DNA from: JBAXEO01 sp963789515
Lineage (GTDB): Bacteria; Actinomycetota; Coriobacteriia; Anaerosomatales; JAAXUF01
Length of the DNA stretch: 64,000 nucleotides
Reading direction: 5' to 3'
NCBI GenBank assembly: GCA_963789515.1
Contig: CAWBKW010000002.1
Span: 1-64,000 of the forward strand
The position numbers and the translations under genes are program-made. Position 1 is the first letter of the stretch, and each line of letters begins with the position of its first letter. Of the stretch, positions 48,737-58,295 are shown piece after piece. The notes under the pieces were generated by a model, which ran no database searches, was not told where the DNA came from, and saw only the letters and a program-made list of their open reading frames with translations.

Positions 48737-50210
48737 GAACTTGATCAGGCGAACGGCACTCCTGGATTCGGCGTCGCGGCCGTTGCGTTGTGCGTCGTCC
48801 TCGCCGCGCCGAGCTCGGTGCTCGCCACGACCTCCGTCCCCTCGGCGGTACAGACCGGGCTGGGCACCGTCGTCATCGACGCCGGGCATCAGGCACATGC
48901 CGACCTGCGCTCAGAGCCGATCGGTCCCGGGCTCGTCGCAGACGAAGCCTCGCGTCGACAGCGGCACGGAGGGTGTGGTCACCCACGCGCCCGAGAGCCG
49001 GATCAACCTCGAGGTCGCACTCAAGCTGCAGAAGACCCTGGAAGCCCGTGGCGTGAACGTCGTCATGGTTCGGACGACGCAGGATGTCAACATCTCCAAC
49101 TCGGCGCGCGCGCAGATCGCCAATGACAACCACGCGACGCTGTTCGTCCGGCTGCACTGCGACGGTGTCGGCACCTCCTCGGTCCATGGCCTGCTCATGC
49201 TGCGCCCGGGATCGAACCAGTGGACCGGGCCGATCGTGGCGCCGAGCAAGACGGCGGCCGACATGGTCGGCAGGTCCACGCTCAAGGCGACCGGCGCCTC
49301 CGATCGGGGGACCACGGCGCGCACCGACCTGACGGGCTTCAACTGGTCGAAGGTGCCGGCCATCCTGGTCGAGATGGGCGTGATGACCAACGCCACCGAA
49401 GACCGGAAGCTGAGCACGTCGAGCTACCAACAAGCCCTCGCCGATGGGATGGCGAACGGCATCGTCGACTACCTCGCGTCCGTGCACCACGTCACCGCCG
49501 CCATCGACTCGGTCTCGCCGAGCCCCGCGACCACCGACACGCCGGTGACCTTCGCGGGCCATGCCGCCGACTCCGCCGGGCACACCATCACGGCGTGGCA
49601 GTGGCGATCGACCCTCGACGGACCCCTCGACACCAGGCCTTCGTTCGCGCACGCTCTCTCGCCCGGGATACACGCCATCTTCCTGAAGGGGATGTGCGGC
49701 CAGGGTATGTGGAGCCCGGAGGTGGGCACGTGGCTGGTGGTGGGAGCGGCCGGCACCAAGCCGCAAGCGGTGTATCGCTTCTACAACCCCAAGACCGGCG
49801 TCCACTTCTACACCGCGTCCGAGGCCGAGAAGAACAGCGTTGCAGCCAGGCTCTCGTCGACCTTCGCGTTCGAGGGCGTCGCCTACGCCCCGGACACCTC
49901 GGCACCGGCCAACAGCGCCCCGCTGCACCGCTTCTACGACGTCACGCGCGGCGTCCACTTCTACACAGCCTCCGAGGCCGAGAAGAGCCGCGTCCAGAGC
50001 ACGCTCGGCAGTGTCTACCGCTACGAGGGGGTGGCCTTCAACGTCTCGCTCACTCCGACCGGCGGCCAGCCCGTCTATCGTTTCTACAACTTCAAGAAGG
50101 GCGTCCACTTCTACACGGCAAGCCTCGCCGAGAGGGACATGGTCGTCGCCAGACTCGGGGAGACGTTCCGGTACGAGGGAGTTGCCTACCACTACGTGCG
50201 GGCGTGGTGA
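48729..50210 (+). CDS. N-acetylmuramoyl-L-alanine amidase with three DUF5648 repeats, two frame breaks
   Basis: About 490 residues. A signal sequence (AAVALCVVLAAPSSVLA) leads to an Amidase_3 domain: VVIDAGHQ with the first zinc histidine, PESRINLEVALKLQ with the zinc glutamate, LFVRLHCDG with the second histidine, and AILVEMGVMTN with the catalytic glutamate. A beta domain follows, then three DUF5648 repeats (YRFYNPKTGVHFYTASEAEK and others) to 50210. Breaks near 48763 and 48945 affect only the N-terminal part. The start lies inside the end of the peptide transporter operon, so wall cleavage and peptide uptake may be linked. Confidence 0.8.
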   Translation: MSENLIRRTALLDSASRPLRCASSSPRRARCSPRPPSPRRYRPGWAPSSSTPGIRHMPTCAQSRSVPGSSQTKPRVDSGTEGVVTHAPESRINLEVALKLQKTLEARGVNVVMVRTTQDVNISNSARAQIANDNHATLFVRLHCDGVGTSSVHGLLMLRPGSNQWTGPIVAPSKTAADMVGRSTLKATGASDRGTTARTDLTGFNWSKVPAILVEMGVMTNATEDRKLSTSSYQQALADGMANGIVDYLASVHHVTAAIDSVSPSPATTDTPVTFAGHAADSAGHTITAWQWRSTLDGPLDTRPSFAHALSPGIHAIFLKGMCGQGMWSPEVGTWLVVGAAGTKPQAVYRFYNPKTGVHFYTASEAEKNSVAARLSSTFAFEGVAYAPDTSAPANSAPLHRFYDVTRGVHFYTASEAEKSRVQSTLGSVYRYEGVAFNVSLTPTGGQPVYRFYNFKKGVHFYTASLAERDMVVARLGETFRYEGVAYHYVRAW

Positions 50211-50356
50211 TCGCGCAGGGACGTCGGTGAGCCGCTCGGCGCGGCGGCGCTTGTTCGGCGCCGGCTTCAGGCTCCGGGCTGGTCTGCGCGCCAACAGTGT
50301 GCATACTGGATTCCGGGAATGCGAAACGCGCGTCCAATCACCCAGAAAGGTGCCAG

Positions 50357-51736
50357 ATGGAACTCGGGGGCGTCTCTGTTCCGGGCCGGAATCAGCGCGA
50401 CGACGGGGCCTACCTGCTCAAGGACCTGACCGTCTTCGAGACGCAACTCGGCGGGCTCAAGGCGTTCATCATGGTGAGCGACGGTATCGGTGACGACACA
50501 AGCGGGGACGCCGCAGCCCACCTCGCGGTGAAGGCGGCGGATTCGTATCTCGGTTCGATCCTCCTGCGCATCGCCTCAGGCAAGACGCTCGAGGTCGAGC
50601 CCGCCCTCGCGCTCAAAGACATCGTCGCCGAGGCGAACAGCGCGATCATGAGAGCCACCGCCGAGGCGGGCGGCACAAGCATGGGTGCGACGTTCGTCGG
50701 GGCGTTCGTCTCGGCGGACAAGGCGTGGTTCGGGCAGGTTGGAGAAGGCCGGGCCCATCTGCTTCGCGGCGACGAGGCGCGCGAGCTTGTCGTCGACGAG
50801 CCGGCATCGGCAGATGCGGTCTCCGCCGATGCGCCGTCCGAGGGCCAGGCTCCGGAGAGCGCGCCGGCCGACAAGGCTGCGACCGTTCTGGGACACGAGG
50901 GCGTCGACATCGAGGTCGGGTCGGTCGACCTGAACCCCGGAGACGTCGTCGTGCTGAGTGGACGGGCTGCTTCCGCCGCACTGAGCGCGCCGGACATCCT
51001 AGGAATCTCGTGCGCGGCGTGTGATGCGCGCGTGGCGGCTGCGGGCCTCGCCGAGGCGGCCACCAAGTCCGAGCCGGACAGCAGCGTGACGGTGGCGCTC
51101 TGGAGCTCCGACTCGTCGCTGTTCACGCCGACTCCACCACCGCCGCCACCACCCGCCCCTTCGCCGGTGGTCGCCACACCCGCGCCGGTCCAGCCTGTCC
51201 CGATCATCGCGGCCAACAACGACACGTCCGGCGGGCTGCGCGCCGAGAGGATCTTCCTGTGGGTGATGTCGGCGTGGATCTTGATCGCGTTCCTGGCGCT
51301 GGTAGGTATGGCGTTCTTCGCGAAGCCGTCGACGTCAGTGACGGGCCCGGGAGGGGCGCTTGATCCGTCGTCGCAGGGCGCTGTGCTCGAGACCGCGGCA
51401 CAGGAGGCCACGGCGGTCGTGGTAGCGCCCGAGACGCCACAGGCCGAGTTCCCGAAGACACTGACCGTGCCCGAGAACGTGAAGGGTGGCCTGTGGCTGC
51501 GCAAGAAGGCGAGCACCGCCGGGGGGACCAACAAGGTCGTCGTGCTCAAGGGCGGGGCTGAAGTGCAAGCGGTGGACCTGGTAGAGGGCAAGGACGCGAA
51601 CGGCAAGACGCAGGAGTTCTACGAGTTCAAGGTGTCCGAGATCTCCTCGGACCAGGTCGTGGAGACGAACTCGTATCCGTGGCCGCCACCCAAGTCCGTC
51701 AAGAGAGTGTACGCATTCGCGGGCTCGTTCGAGTAG
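50357..51736 (+). CDS. PP2C-like phosphatase domain protein with a transmembrane helix and SH3-like tail
   Basis: 459 residues. Residues 1-265 follow the PP2C fold: AFIMVSDGIGDDTSGDAAAHLA, GTSMGATFVGAFV, AWFGQVGEGRAHLLR and PGDVVVLSGRAASAAL. The normal VGDSR aspartate is replaced by VGEGR and the CTDG segment by LSGRA, so metal binding is doubtful. A Pro-rich linker, one membrane helix (IFLWVMSAWILIAFLALVGMAFF) and an SH3-like extracellular tail (VKGGLWLRKKASTAG) follow. AAAGG precedes the ATG. Possibly a pseudo-phosphatase that senses wall state. Confidence 0.7.
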   Translation: MELGGVSVPGRNQRDDGAYLLKDLTVFETQLGGLKAFIMVSDGIGDDTSGDAAAHLAVKAADSYLGSILLRIASGKTLEVEPALALKDIVAEANSAIMRATAEAGGTSMGATFVGAFVSADKAWFGQVGEGRAHLLRGDEARELVVDEPASADAVSADAPSEGQAPESAPADKAATVLGHEGVDIEVGSVDLNPGDVVVLSGRAASAALSAPDILGISCAACDARVAAAGLAEAATKSEPDSSVTVALWSSDSSLFTPTPPPPPPPAPSPVVATPAPVQPVPIIAANNDTSGGLRAERIFLWVMSAWILIAFLALVGMAFFAKPSTSVTGPGGALDPSSQGAVLETAAQEATAVVVAPETPQAEFPKTLTVPENVKGGLWLRKKASTAGGTNKVVVLKGGAEVQAVDLVEGKDANGKTQEFYEFKVSEISSDQVVETNSYPWPPPKSVKRVYAFAGSFE

Positions 51737-51853
51737 CCCCGGTGGAGCGGCGTCAGCGTCGGCCCGTCGCTCTTCACCTCCGACCGCCGAGGACGCCCGT
51801 CCCCACAGGGGTACGGGCGTCCGGGTGCCTTCGCAAGTGGGGGCTGTACCCTG

Positions 51854-52618
51854 CTACTGAGCCAGATAGCCACCGTCGACGACGTGCTGACTCCCGGTTA
51901 CGAACGAGGCCTTGTCGGAGAGCAACCAGAGGACGAGCTCGGCGACCTCCTCGGGCTGGCCCCAGCGAGCCATGGCGTGCTTGTCGGCGATCATGTTCCA
52001 CACGTCGCCGTCCTTCTCGATGCCCCCGGCCGACACCAGTGGGGTGTCGATGAAACCGGGATGGACCGAGTTCACTCGTATGCCCTGGCTGCCGTACTCA
52101 AGCGCGGCGGTCTTGGTAAGACCCGCAACGCCGTGCTTCGCCGCTACGTATGCACTCGAGTACGCGAAGCCGACGAAACCGAGGATCGATGAGATGTTGA
52201 CGATCGAGCCGGCGCCCGCATCGAGCATCGCGGGAATCTCGGCCCGCATGCTGAGGAACACGCCCGTGAGGTTGATGCCAATCACGCTGTTCCAGCCATC
52301 GACCGGATACTCACCAACGGGGCCGGCGGGGCCGCCGATGCCCGCGTTGTTGACAGCCAAGTTGAGCCCCCCGAACGTGTCGACCGCAAACCTTACCATT
52401 GTCTCTGTGTCGGCTTGCTTGGAGACATCCGCGTGCACGTAGGCCGCCTGCCCTCCGTCGGATTGGATCATCGAGACGGTCTCAGCGCCATGATCGTCGA
52501 CAACATCCGACACCACGACCCTCGCGCCTTCTCTTGCCATGAGCAGAGCAACCTCACGACCGATGCCGGAACCGGCGCCCGTCACGAGACCGACTTTGCC
52601 TTCCAGGATTCCTGACAT
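51854..52618 (-). CDS. Short-chain dehydrogenase/reductase
   Basis: 254 residues, classical SDR: cofactor motif TGAGSGIG, NNAG, a catalytic Ser in NISSILGF and Tyr/Lys in SAYVAAKHG. DVVDDHG after strand 2 suggests NAD preference. GAAGGGGCA lies before the ATG. Substrate unknown. It stands alone between the PP2C-like and flavin reductase genes. Confidence 0.85.
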   Translation of the reverse strand: MSGILEGKVGLVTGAGSGIGREVALLMAREGARVVVSDVVDDHGAETVSMIQSDGGQAAYVHADVSKQADTETMVRFAVDTFGGLNLAVNNAGIGGPAGPVGEYPVDGWNSVIGINLTGVFLSMRAEIPAMLDAGAGSIVNISSILGFVGFAYSSAYVAAKHGVAGLTKTAALEYGSQGIRVNSVHPGFIDTPLVSAGGIEKDGDVWNMIADKHAMARWGQPEEVAELVLWLLSDKASFVTGSQHVVDGGYLAQ

Positions 52619-52882
52619 GATGTGCCCCTTCCATCAACGCTAGCTGTTGGCTCGTTGACGCCACTACTGCTGTTCACACTCGGATTACTCTCAGCCGCAG
52701 TCTCGGTATACCCCGGGGGGCATTGTTCGAAACGGTCCCATCGCCGGAGATGCACCTCGCGTGCGGGTTTGGCGTTGCCCCACCGCCCATCGGGTACCGG
52801 CCTCGGTCCGAGGACTCGAATCACCGCGCAGTGGGTATCCCCGATACGAAGCCGCGGCACACCCGATCCGAAAGGCAGCGCC

Positions 52883-53470
52883 ATGAAGAAGTCGATGGGC
52901 GCCAAGACCATCCTGTATCCGACGCCGGTGTTGGTGGTCGGCACCTACGACGCCGACGGCAACGCCAACGCCATGACCGCTGCGTGGGGCGGCGTCGCGT
53001 GCTCGAAGCCGCCCTGCGTGTCGGTGTCGCTTCGCGCCGCCACCGCGTCCCACGGCAACATCATGGCCCGCAAGGCCTTCACCATCAGCCTGCCGGGTGA
53101 GGCGAACGCCGCCCAGGCCGACTACTTCGGCGTGGTCTCGGGTCGCGACCACGACAAGTTCGCGGAGTTGGGCCTGACGGCGATTCGCAGCGAACTCGTC
53201 GACGCGCCCTACATCGCGGAGTTCCCGCTCGTTCTCGAGTGTGCGGTCGTGGCGGTACACGAACTCGGGCTCCACACGCAGTTCATCGGGGAGATTCGCG
53301 ACGTCAAGGTCGATGAGTCCGTGCTCGACGGAAGCGGAGGAATCGACCTGGCGAAGCTCGCTCCGATCATGTACATGATGGGGGCAGGGGGGTACTACGC
53401 CGTCGGGGACTCGGTCGGCAAGGCGTACTCCATCGGCAAGGAACTCGTCGAAGGTGTGGATGCGCCCTGA
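52883..53470 (+). CDS. Flavin reductase family protein
   Basis: 195 residues. PTPVLVVGTYDADGNANAMTAAWGGVACSKPPCVSVSLR and HGNIMARKAFTISLP are flavin-reductase-domain signatures of FMN-binding split barrels. The family includes flavoredoxins of anaerobes. GAAAGG precedes the ATG. The next gene starts 50 bases later in the same direction. Confidence 0.85.
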   Translation: MKKSMGAKTILYPTPVLVVGTYDADGNANAMTAAWGGVACSKPPCVSVSLRAATASHGNIMARKAFTISLPGEANAAQADYFGVVSGRDHDKFAELGLTAIRSELVDAPYIAEFPLVLECAVVAVHELGLHTQFIGEIRDVKVDESVLDGSGGIDLAKLAPIMYMMGAGGYYAVGDSVGKAYSIGKELVEGVDAP

Positions 53471-53520
53471 TCGACCGGCGTGTCGCGGCACGAAGCGGCC
53501 AGACGAAGGAAGCGCTCGAC

Positions 53521-54522
53521 ATGAAGGTGCTCTTCATCGGCGGCACCGGCTTCATCAGCACGGCGGTCAGTCGCCGGGTCATCGCCGAGGGCCACGAGCT
53601 CTTCGTGCTCAACCGCGGGCTGCGGCCCGTCCATCTGCCCGGCGCTCATGTCGCTGACCGCCGACATCCACCGCCCGGATGACGTGCATGCGGCGCTGCG
53701 GGGCCTGGAGTTCGACGTCGTCGTCGACTGGATCGCCTACACGCCGGATGACGTCGAGCGCGACCTCGCACTGTTCAGGGGCCGGGTCGGGCAGTACGTC
53801 TTCATCAGCTCGGCCTCGGCGTACGAGAAGCCGCCGTCCAACTACCTCATCACCGAGTCCACACCGCTCTCCAACCCCTACTGGGAGTACTCCCGCGACA
53901 AGATCGCCTGCGAAGAGCGCCTGATGCAGGCGTACCGCGACGAGGGCTTCCCCGCGACGATCGTGCGCCCTTCGATGACGTACGACACGAACCTCCCGAT
54001 CGCTCTGGGCGGGTGGGGCACCTACACGCTGGCGGACCGGCTCATGCGCGGTCGGCCGATCATCGTGCATGGTGACGGCTCGTCGCTGTGGGTCGTGACG
54101 CACGCCGACGACTTCGCGCAACGGGTTCATCGGCCTGCTTGGCAACGAGCGGGCGCTGGGGCAGGCGTTCCACATCACCACCGACGAGGTGCTGACGTGG
54201 GATCAGATCTACCGGACCATCGCCGAGGCGCTGGGTGTCGTGCCGCAGATCGTGCACGTCCCGTCGGACTTCATCGTGCAGGTCGCGCCGCATCATGTCG
54301 GGAAGCCTGCTGGGCGACAAGACGTGGAGCGTGGTCTTCGACAACAGCAAGATCAAGTCGTTCGTGCCCGGGTTCGAGGCCACGGTGCTGTTCCGAGACG
54401 GCATCCGCCGGACGCTGGAGTGGTTCTCGGCCGACGCGGCGCGGCGAACCGTCGACGAGGCAGTGAACGCCGAGATGGACCGCATCCTCGAGCTCTATGC
54501 GGGAGCAGCCGATCCGAGGTGA
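53521..54522 (+). CDS. NAD-dependent epimerase/dehydratase-like protein, three frame breaks
   Basis: About 333 residues. MKVLFIGGTGFISTAV is the Rossmann GxxGxxG, LNRG ends strand 2, and FISSASAYEKP with the following SRDKIACEE supplies Ser, Tyr and Lys-type catalytic positions of extended SDRs. Breaks near 53645, 54120 and 54300 all fit one surplus base. AAGGAAG precedes the ATG. Substrate probably a nucleotide-linked or free sugar derivative, given the sugar transporter nearby. Confidence 0.75.
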
Positions 54523-54550
54523 TGCGGGGTTGAAGCGCCGCGGCGATCGG

Positions 54551-55762
54551 CTACGTGCCGGTCTCGCCCTGCCGGCGCATGCTGGTGACGGACTCGATCG
54601 TGACCGCGGCGATCAGAACGACGCCGGTGACGATGAACTTCACCGACGACGAGAACGCGAGCAGGTTCATTCCGTTGGCGATCGAGCCGATCACGACGGC
54701 ACCCAGAAGCGCAGACCAGACAGAGCCGCGACCGCCGAAGAGGCTCGTACCCGCGATGACGGGGCCGGCGATCGCCATCAGCAGAAGGTCGCTGCTGCCA
54801 GACGACTGGTTGACCGCCATCAGCCGCGATGCCGCCAGAATGCCGCCGGCCGCAGCGAGCGTCGAAGCGAGCATGAAGACGATGATCCGCACGTGGTCGA
54901 TCTTGATGCCGGCGCGCCGTGACGCCTCGGCGTTGCCGCCGACAGCGAACATGTAGCGGCCGAACCGTGTCCGCTCGGTGAGGTAGGCGAACCCGAGCGC
55001 CAGCCCGAAGACGATGACCACGACCAGCGGCAGCCCGCGATCCTGGTTGACGATGAAGATCAGCGAGATGAACGCCGCTGCGATGACGCCGACGCGGAGC
55101 AGGACTCCCTGCATCGGTCCGACCTGCAGCCCCGCGGCCTTGCGCCGCGCGCGTCCCAGCATCGCGAAACCGAACGTGAGCCCGACCGCGATCGCAGCCA
55201 CGGCCCATCCCGCCCAGGGCGGGAGGAACGTGTAGGTCAACCCGGTCACGAACTTCTCGTTGAGGTTGATGGTCCCCGTCTGGCCGAGCACGAGGAGCTG
55301 CAGGCCCACCAGCGTGAGCGAACCCGCCAGCGTGACGACGAAGGAGGGGATGCGGAAGCGCGTGATCATGAACCCGTTGAACAGCCCGACCAGGGCGCCG
55401 AGGCCGAGCGCCGCGAGCACCGCGAGCACCGGGGCGACATTGCGCTCCACCATCAGCACGGCCATCACCGAGGAACAGAACCCGCTCACCGCGCCCACCG
55501 ACAGGTCGATCTCGCCCAGCAGCAGGAAGAGCACGACGCCGATGGAGATGGTGGCCACGGCCGCTTGCTGCAACATCAGGTTGGTGAGGTTGCCGGGGCT
55601 CAGGAACCGGCCGTTCTGGAGCTGGAAGAACGTCCAGATCGCCCCGACCATCAGGATCACCAGAAGCGTGCCGGCCTCGCCGTAGGCGAGCCTGCGGCCG
55701 ATCTCGCGGAACCATGCCCCGGGGCCGCGAGTGGAGAGCGGCCGTTCGTTGTCCGCGCTCAT
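54551..55762 (-). CDS. Sugar ABC transporter permease (XylH/FrcC type)
   Basis: 403 residues, about ten spans. VVLFLLLGEIDLSVGAVSG and RFGRYMFAVGGNAEASRRAGI are the signatures of ribose/xylose-type permeases; SLFGGRGSVWSALLGAVVIG is near the C terminus. Its start overlaps the stop of the ATPase gene in ATGA. It transports a monosaccharide, probably a pentose or fructose. Confidence 0.9.
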   Translation of the reverse strand: MSADNERPLSTRGPGAWFREIGRRLAYGEAGTLLVILMVGAIWTFFQLQNGRFLSPGNLTNLMLQQAAVATISIGVVLFLLLGEIDLSVGAVSGFCSSVMAVLMVERNVAPVLAVLAALGLGALVGLFNGFMITRFRIPSFVVTLAGSLTLVGLQLLVLGQTGTINLNEKFVTGLTYTFLPPWAGWAVAAIAVGLTFGFAMLGRARRKAAGLQVGPMQGVLLRVGVIAAAFISLIFIVNQDRGLPLVVVIVFGLALGFAYLTERTRFGRYMFAVGGNAEASRRAGIKIDHVRIIVFMLASTLAAAGGILAASRLMAVNQSSGSSDLLLMAIAGPVIAGTSLFGGRGSVWSALLGAVVIGSIANGMNLLAFSSSVKFIVTGVVLIAAVTIESVTSMRRQGETGT

Positions 55763-56571
55763 GCGGGCTCCTTGGGAATGTTCGCTCCGAGGCCGAACTC
55801 GGCCCCGGTGATCGCCGAGACGACGTCTTCGCGGCTGACGCCGCGGACGTCGAACGTGGCGGCGCGGCGGCCGAGCCGCAGGACGACGATCCGGTCGGCC
55901 ACGGCGAAGACGTTCTCGAGGTTGTGGCTGATGACCACCACGCCAAGCCCGCGCTCGCGCAGTGTGTGGATCAGTTCGAGCACCTGCTCCGTCTGCGACA
56001 CGCCAAGAGCGGCGGTAGGCTCGTCGAGCAGAACCACGCTCGGGTCGCCGAGCAGCGAGCGGGCGATCGCGACGGCCTGCCGCTGACCGCCGGACATCGA
56101 GCCCACGGGCTCCCGGACGTCCTTGATCGTTGTGACAGCCAACGAATCGAGCAACTCAAGCGCGTTATGCTCCATGGCCGTCTCGTCGATGAAGTAGGCG
56201 GCCCTGGCAGCGCCCTTCGCGAAGAGCTCGCGACCGAGGTAGAGGTTGGCGACGACGTCGAGGTTGTCGCACAAGGCGAGGTCCTGGTAGACGGTTGCGA
56301 TGCCGAGCGCCGTGGCGTCTTGAGGACTCGAGATCTTCACCGGCTTGTCGCGGAAGTGGAACTCGCCTTCATCGCAGAGCTGGACGCCGGCGATCGCCTT
56401 GATCAGCGTCGACTTGCCGGCCCCGTTGTCGCCGACGAGCGCAACCACCTCACCGGCGCCGACTTCGAAGTCGACGCCGGTGAGGGCCTGGTTCGCGCCA
56501 AACGACTTGCTCACGCCTTTCAGCGAGAGAAGCGGTGCTTTCGCACCAGTCGCACTTGGAGCTTCGATCAC
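55759..56571 (-). CDS. Sugar ABC transporter ATPase, single-domain (FrcA-like)
   Basis: 270 residues with one ATPase domain: Walker A GDNGAGKSTL, signature SGGQRQAVAIARSL and Walker B VVLLDEPTAALG. Most sugar ATPases of this class have two such domains; the single-domain form resembles FrcA. The GTG start overlaps the stop of the binding-protein gene in GTGA. Confidence 0.9.
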   Translation of the reverse strand: MIEAPSATGAKAPLLSLKGVSKSFGANQALTGVDFEVGAGEVVALVGDNGAGKSTLIKAIAGVQLCDEGEFHFRDKPVKISSPQDATALGIATVYQDLALCDNLDVVANLYLGRELFAKGAARAAYFIDETAMEHNALELLDSLAVTTIKDVREPVGSMSGGQRQAVAIARSLLGDPSVVLLDEPTAALGVSQTEQVLELIHTLRERGLGVVVISHNLENVFAVADRIVVLRLGRRAATFDVRGVSREDVVSAITGAEFGLGANIPKEPA

Positions 56572-57680
56572 TGCAGGCCGACCTTGGCGCCTGCCGCCTG
56601 GAGCTCGGGTGAGTTCATGATCGCGGCAGCCGTCCAGAAGCCGTCCTTGACGACGGTGTCCTTGATGTTCGTCCTTGGTGACGGCGACCGGTGCCAGGAG
56701 CACGGAGTCGACGTCCTTGAGCTTGTTGTTCACCTTGCTGAGCGTCATGTCCGAAGGAACGGCCTCGCCCTTGGCAAGGGCGACGGCGAGCTTTGCGGCC
56801 GCCTCGGCCTCGAGCTTGATGGCCTTGTAGACGGTCATGTACTGCTCGCCGAGCAGGATGCGCTGGATGGCGGGGAGTTCCGCGTCCTGGCCGGTCGTCG
56901 GCCTGGTCGCCGGGTTGATGCCCGCGCCCTTCATGGCTGCGATGGCGCCGCCGCCGGTGCCGTCATTGGCTGCGAGAACGCCCACGAAGCCGTCCTTGCC
57001 GAGCTTCGTGATGGCCTGGTCCATCTGGGTCTGGGCCTTGTCCGGGCTCCAGTCAGGAGTGTCGTACTCGGCGCCGATGATGAACTTGCCGTCGAGGACG
57101 CTGTGGGCGCCCTTCTTGAACAGCGTGGCGTTGTTGTCGGTCGGCGATCCGTTGATGATCACGATCGTCTTGCCGGCGTTGCCGCCGGCGGTCAGCGTTG
57201 TCGAGCAGAGACTGCCCCTGCAGCGCGCCGACCTTCTCGTTGTCGAACGAGATGTAGTAGTTGACCGGAGCGTTGAGAATCAGCCGGTCGTAGCTGATGA
57301 CGGGCACCTTCGCCGCCGCCGCCTTCTCCACGATCGACGCCGCCGAGGCCGAGTCGACCGGGTCGAGCACGAGCACCTGCGCGCCGTTGGTCAGTGCCGC
57401 GTCAGCCTGCGACTGCTGCAGTGCCGCGTCCTGGTTGGCGTTGCTGTACAGGATCTCGGCGTCGGGCGCGAGCTCCTTGACCTTCGCCTCGAAGAGCGGC
57501 TTGTCCTGGGTCTCGTAGCGGGCCGTCTTGGTCTCAGGGAGCAGCAGCGCGATCTTCAGCTTCTTCGCGGTGGTCTCCCCGGTGCTGGTCGTGGAGACCG
57601 CCGCAGCCCGAGAGCGCCGCAACTACACCCACGATGAGCGCCGCCGTGATGCACCAGATCAGTACCTTCTTCACGCGCAT
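56568..57680 (-). CDS. Sugar ABC transporter substrate-binding lipoprotein, three frame breaks
   Basis: About 370 residues. GGGAGG precedes ATG 57680. Lipobox VVAALSGCGG. LKIALLLPETKTARYETQDKPLFEAKV, QVLVLDPVDSASAASIVEKA and VGVLAANDGTGGGAIAAMKGAG are typical of ribose/xylose-type periplasmic binding proteins. The end reads IKDGFW-type FWTAAAIMNSPELQAAGAKVGLQ. Breaks near 57600, 57190 and 56665 fit one surplus base each. It delivers a sugar to the permease. Confidence 0.85.
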
Positions 57681-58007
57681 GACTGCCTCCCATCCTGTGG
57701 CCGAATCGTACCGGGGTGCCGCAGTGCCCCTTGCCGACCGACCGGACCAGACAACAATCGAACGCCCTCAGCTTCGCAGCACTCGCGTCGTGCTCCTGCG
57801 ACATGGCCGTTCCTCACTGCTTGGAAGGTACCCAAGTCCGGCCGGTGGCTACTCCTCGCATGCAAGAACATTCCAGAGGCTCGTGTCCGCGCCGGGGCAC
57901 GCCTTCTCCCGGGATTCGAAAGGGCCGGGGGTGCCGACATAACCACGTACCCGACTGAGGCGTAGACTGTCGTCGGGAGGGTTCATCGGGGGACAAAGGG
58001 GGCGTCA
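57681..58007. other. Divergent intergenic region
   Basis: It separates the sugar transporter operon from the small gene at 58008. Several short open frames are present, but none has a ribosome site. It probably contains the operon promoter, but I could not place one with confidence. Confidence 0.4.
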
Positions 58008-58280
58008 GTGAGTGATGAGTGGATGGACCACGTCAGGTGGTCCTACCTTCACCGGATCAAGCTGATGGCGCAGCGACAGGGGTTCGTACTCGTCAGGGCG
58101 AAAGAGGCCGGTCCCGAAGCTGAACTTGAGGGGTACTTGGCCGCCGAGCTGGGTCCCGAAGACGTCGAACCCTCGCTCTACATGCTCCTGGTGCAGGCAT
58201 CCGGTGAACGACGCTTCTCCGAAGGGGCGACCATCGGCCAGATCGAGGACTACCTGATGGGTCTTCCTCCTGCCGACTGA
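58008..58280 (+). CDS. Small hypothetical protein
   Basis: 90 residues starting at GTG (MSDEWMDHVRWSYLHRIKLMAQRQGFVLVRAK). It is acidic, without cysteines or membrane segment, and ends IGQIEDYLMGLPPAD. An AAAGGGGG tract precedes the start. It converges with the DUF255 gene, whose end lies 15 bases away. No family was recognised. Confidence 0.55.
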   Translation: MSDEWMDHVRWSYLHRIKLMAQRQGFVLVRAKEAGPEAELEGYLAAELGPEDVEPSLYMLLVQASGERRFSEGATIGQIEDYLMGLPPAD

Positions 58281-58295
58281 TCCCGACGAAGTGAG

